Part shown: piece after piece, positions 55,929 to 56,582 of the stretch
How the letters are laid out: the number at the start of each line of letters is the position of its first letter
Numbering within the stretch: position 1 is the first letter of the stretch
Origin: Cloacimonetes bacterium SCGC AAA252-N17
GTDB taxonomy: Bacteria; Cloacimonadota; Cloacimonadia; JGIOTU-2
Direction of reading: 5' to 3'
Assembly: GCA_000404785.1 (NCBI GenBank)
Contig: ASNI01000011.1
Coordinates: 1 to 56,582, forward strand
Length of the DNA: 56,582 nt
Made by a program: the position numbers and the translations under genes
Notes under the pieces: generated by a model
The model's database searches: none
What the model saw: the letters and a program-made list of their open reading frames with translations, nothing else
Told to the model about the DNA's origin: nothing

Positions 55929-56237
55929 TTAATAACTTATGATTTTTTTATTATTTAATATTTTATTCATTTTGTCTTTTGCCCTTTTTTGAATATTTTC
56001 ATTTTCCTGCTTTTGTCTTATTCTCCAGATTTCATCTATCTTCTTCTTTCCAATATCAGTAAGACTGCATATTCCTTTTAAAGTTTCAAAATTAACATAA
56101 CCACTTCTTTCTAAACCTTTACATATCAGAAATGCATAATGATCACCAATTCTTAATTGATTGGCAATATTGTAATAATGAATTTCTCCATCATTCATTG
56201 ATAGAACATCTAAAACTTCACGCTCCATACTTATCAT
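55929..56237 (-). CDS. Small winged-helix protein, paralogue of its neighbour
   Basis: 102 residues. The winged-helix core is residues 1-65 (EREVLDVLSMNDGEIHYYNI, ANQLRIGDHYAFLICKGLER, FETLKGICSLTDIGKKKID), then a basic helical tail. It resembles archaeal-style single wHTH proteins. It precedes the second wHTH gene by 46 bp in the same direction. A role in controlling gvp expression is plausible from position only. Confidence 0.7.
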   Translation of the reverse strand: MISMEREVLDVLSMNDGEIHYYNIANQLRIGDHYAFLICKGLERSGYVNFETLKGICSLTDIGKKKIDEIWRIRQKQENENIQKRAKDKMNKILNNKKIISY

Positions 56238-56325
56238 AATGCAATCCGGAAAATACCATAATAATCATTCCATCTGAATATTTTACCATATCTGCAAATC
56301 TGATGTTAAGCAATATTGGAAAATA

Positions 56326-56505
56326 TCAATATCTTTCTGAGGGCTTTTTACCTGGAGTTACAATATCAACCGATTTTACTTTTCCTTCTTCGGTTTTAAT
56401 CTTCAGTATAGCACCACAGACAACACACTTAATCTGTCCTTCATAATCATCATAAGAATTATCAACATCAACCTTATGACCGCAAGATAAACATATTATT
56501 CTCAT
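56326..56505 (-). CDS. Small zinc-ribbon protein
   Basis: 59 residues. Two CxxC knuckles: ICLSCGHKVDVDNSYDDYEG and IKCVVCGAILKIKTEEGK. The tail KSVDIVTPGKKP is basic. AGGAG precedes the ATG at 56505. It is the most upstream gene of the run visible in the window. Four cysteines at this spacing bind zinc in many small nucleic-acid or protein adaptors; the function here is unknown. Upstream, 56506-56582 is AT-rich and non-coding as far as seen. Confidence 0.75.
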   Translation of the reverse strand: MRIICLSCGHKVDVDNSYDDYEGQIKCVVCGAILKIKTEEGKVKSVDIVTPGKKPSERY

Positions 56506-56582
56506 TTTTGATCTCCTATTTTTTTATTAATATTATGAGTTTACTATAAAAACCCTTGAAATATAATTGAGTAATTACTTTA

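Noticed and set aside
47282..56582. GvpA, GvpN or GvpK in the visible cluster
   Set aside because: No product has the short GvpA pattern with its conserved hydrophobic strands, and no MoxR-type GvpN or GvpK motif is seen. They may lie beyond the right edge.

Overview
The window looks like a chromosomal piece of an uncultured, AT-rich, Gram-negative and probably anaerobic bacterium. LpxK and an MltD-type lipoprotein imply an outer membrane. Secreted proteins with lamin-tail and FlgD-type Ig domains, plus PorV/FadL-like barrels, suggest the FCB superphylum. Cloacimonadota or a neighbouring candidate phylum is my best guess, inferred from gene style only; no marker gene here settles it. A B12-dependent ribonucleotide reductase, a small 2x[4Fe-4S] ferredoxin and a phosphate butyryltransferase fit a fermentative anaerobe.

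Layout. 0.3-4.4 kb (+): aroQ, a MagIII-like DNA glycosylase and a PPDK regulatory protein in overlapping genes, then a lipoprotein and a decayed acetyltransferase. 4.7-8.8 kb (-): MltD-like transglycosylase, ferredoxin, TatD, LpxK, LemA. 8.8-9.6 kb: a small accessory island with a fragment of a second tricorn-like gene, a hairpin-rich MITE-like repeat and a ParD/RelE-type toxin-antitoxin pair. 9.8-16.9 kb (-): tricorn-like protease, intein-containing NrdJ and the CobO that would supply its cofactor, followed by tRNA-Val(GAC). 17.5-37.4 kb (+): thymidine kinase, YggT, DivIVA, purine nucleoside phosphorylase, DksA-type protein and LspA, then an envelope block (lamin-tail protein, two barrels, an HhH/barrel protein, 5'-nucleotidase, M48-TerB protease), then Ptb, an IMPDH/GMPR enzyme, RlmH and cytidine deaminase. 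Several of these serve nucleotide salvage. 37.8-38.4 kb: a lone gene flanked by inverted repeats. 38.6-44.8 kb (+): one 2047-residue polypeptide combining AddA and AddB. 44.8-47.2 kb (-): MscS, a decayed DUF3795 gene, an MliC-type lipoprotein and a zinc-ribbon relic.

47.3 kb to the right edge (-) is a visibly more AT-rich gas-vesicle accessory cluster. Reading in transcription order from the right edge: zinc ribbon, two small winged-helix proteins, GvpH-type small heat-shock protein, Get3/ArsA-type ATPase with a CxxC motif, CDC48/VAT-type double AAA+ ATPase, GvpF/L fused to a J domain, two more GvpF/L proteins, GvpG, a 24-codon micro-ORF, and three unrecognised proteins. The shell protein GvpA and GvpN/K are not in the window and may lie upstream, beyond the right edge. 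Four kinds of proteostasis factor (sHSP, Get3-like, CDC48-like, J domain) packed among gvp genes is the most striking system here; it suggests a dedicated chaperone pathway for a very hydrophobic shell subunit.

Genome decay and repeats are frequent: two multi-lesion pseudogenes, a gene-end fragment, an in-frame TAG in a gvp-linked gene, an inverted pair of about 190-bp triple-hairpin elements, and a palindrome present both in a repeat at the left edge and inside a winged-helix gene at the right edge.
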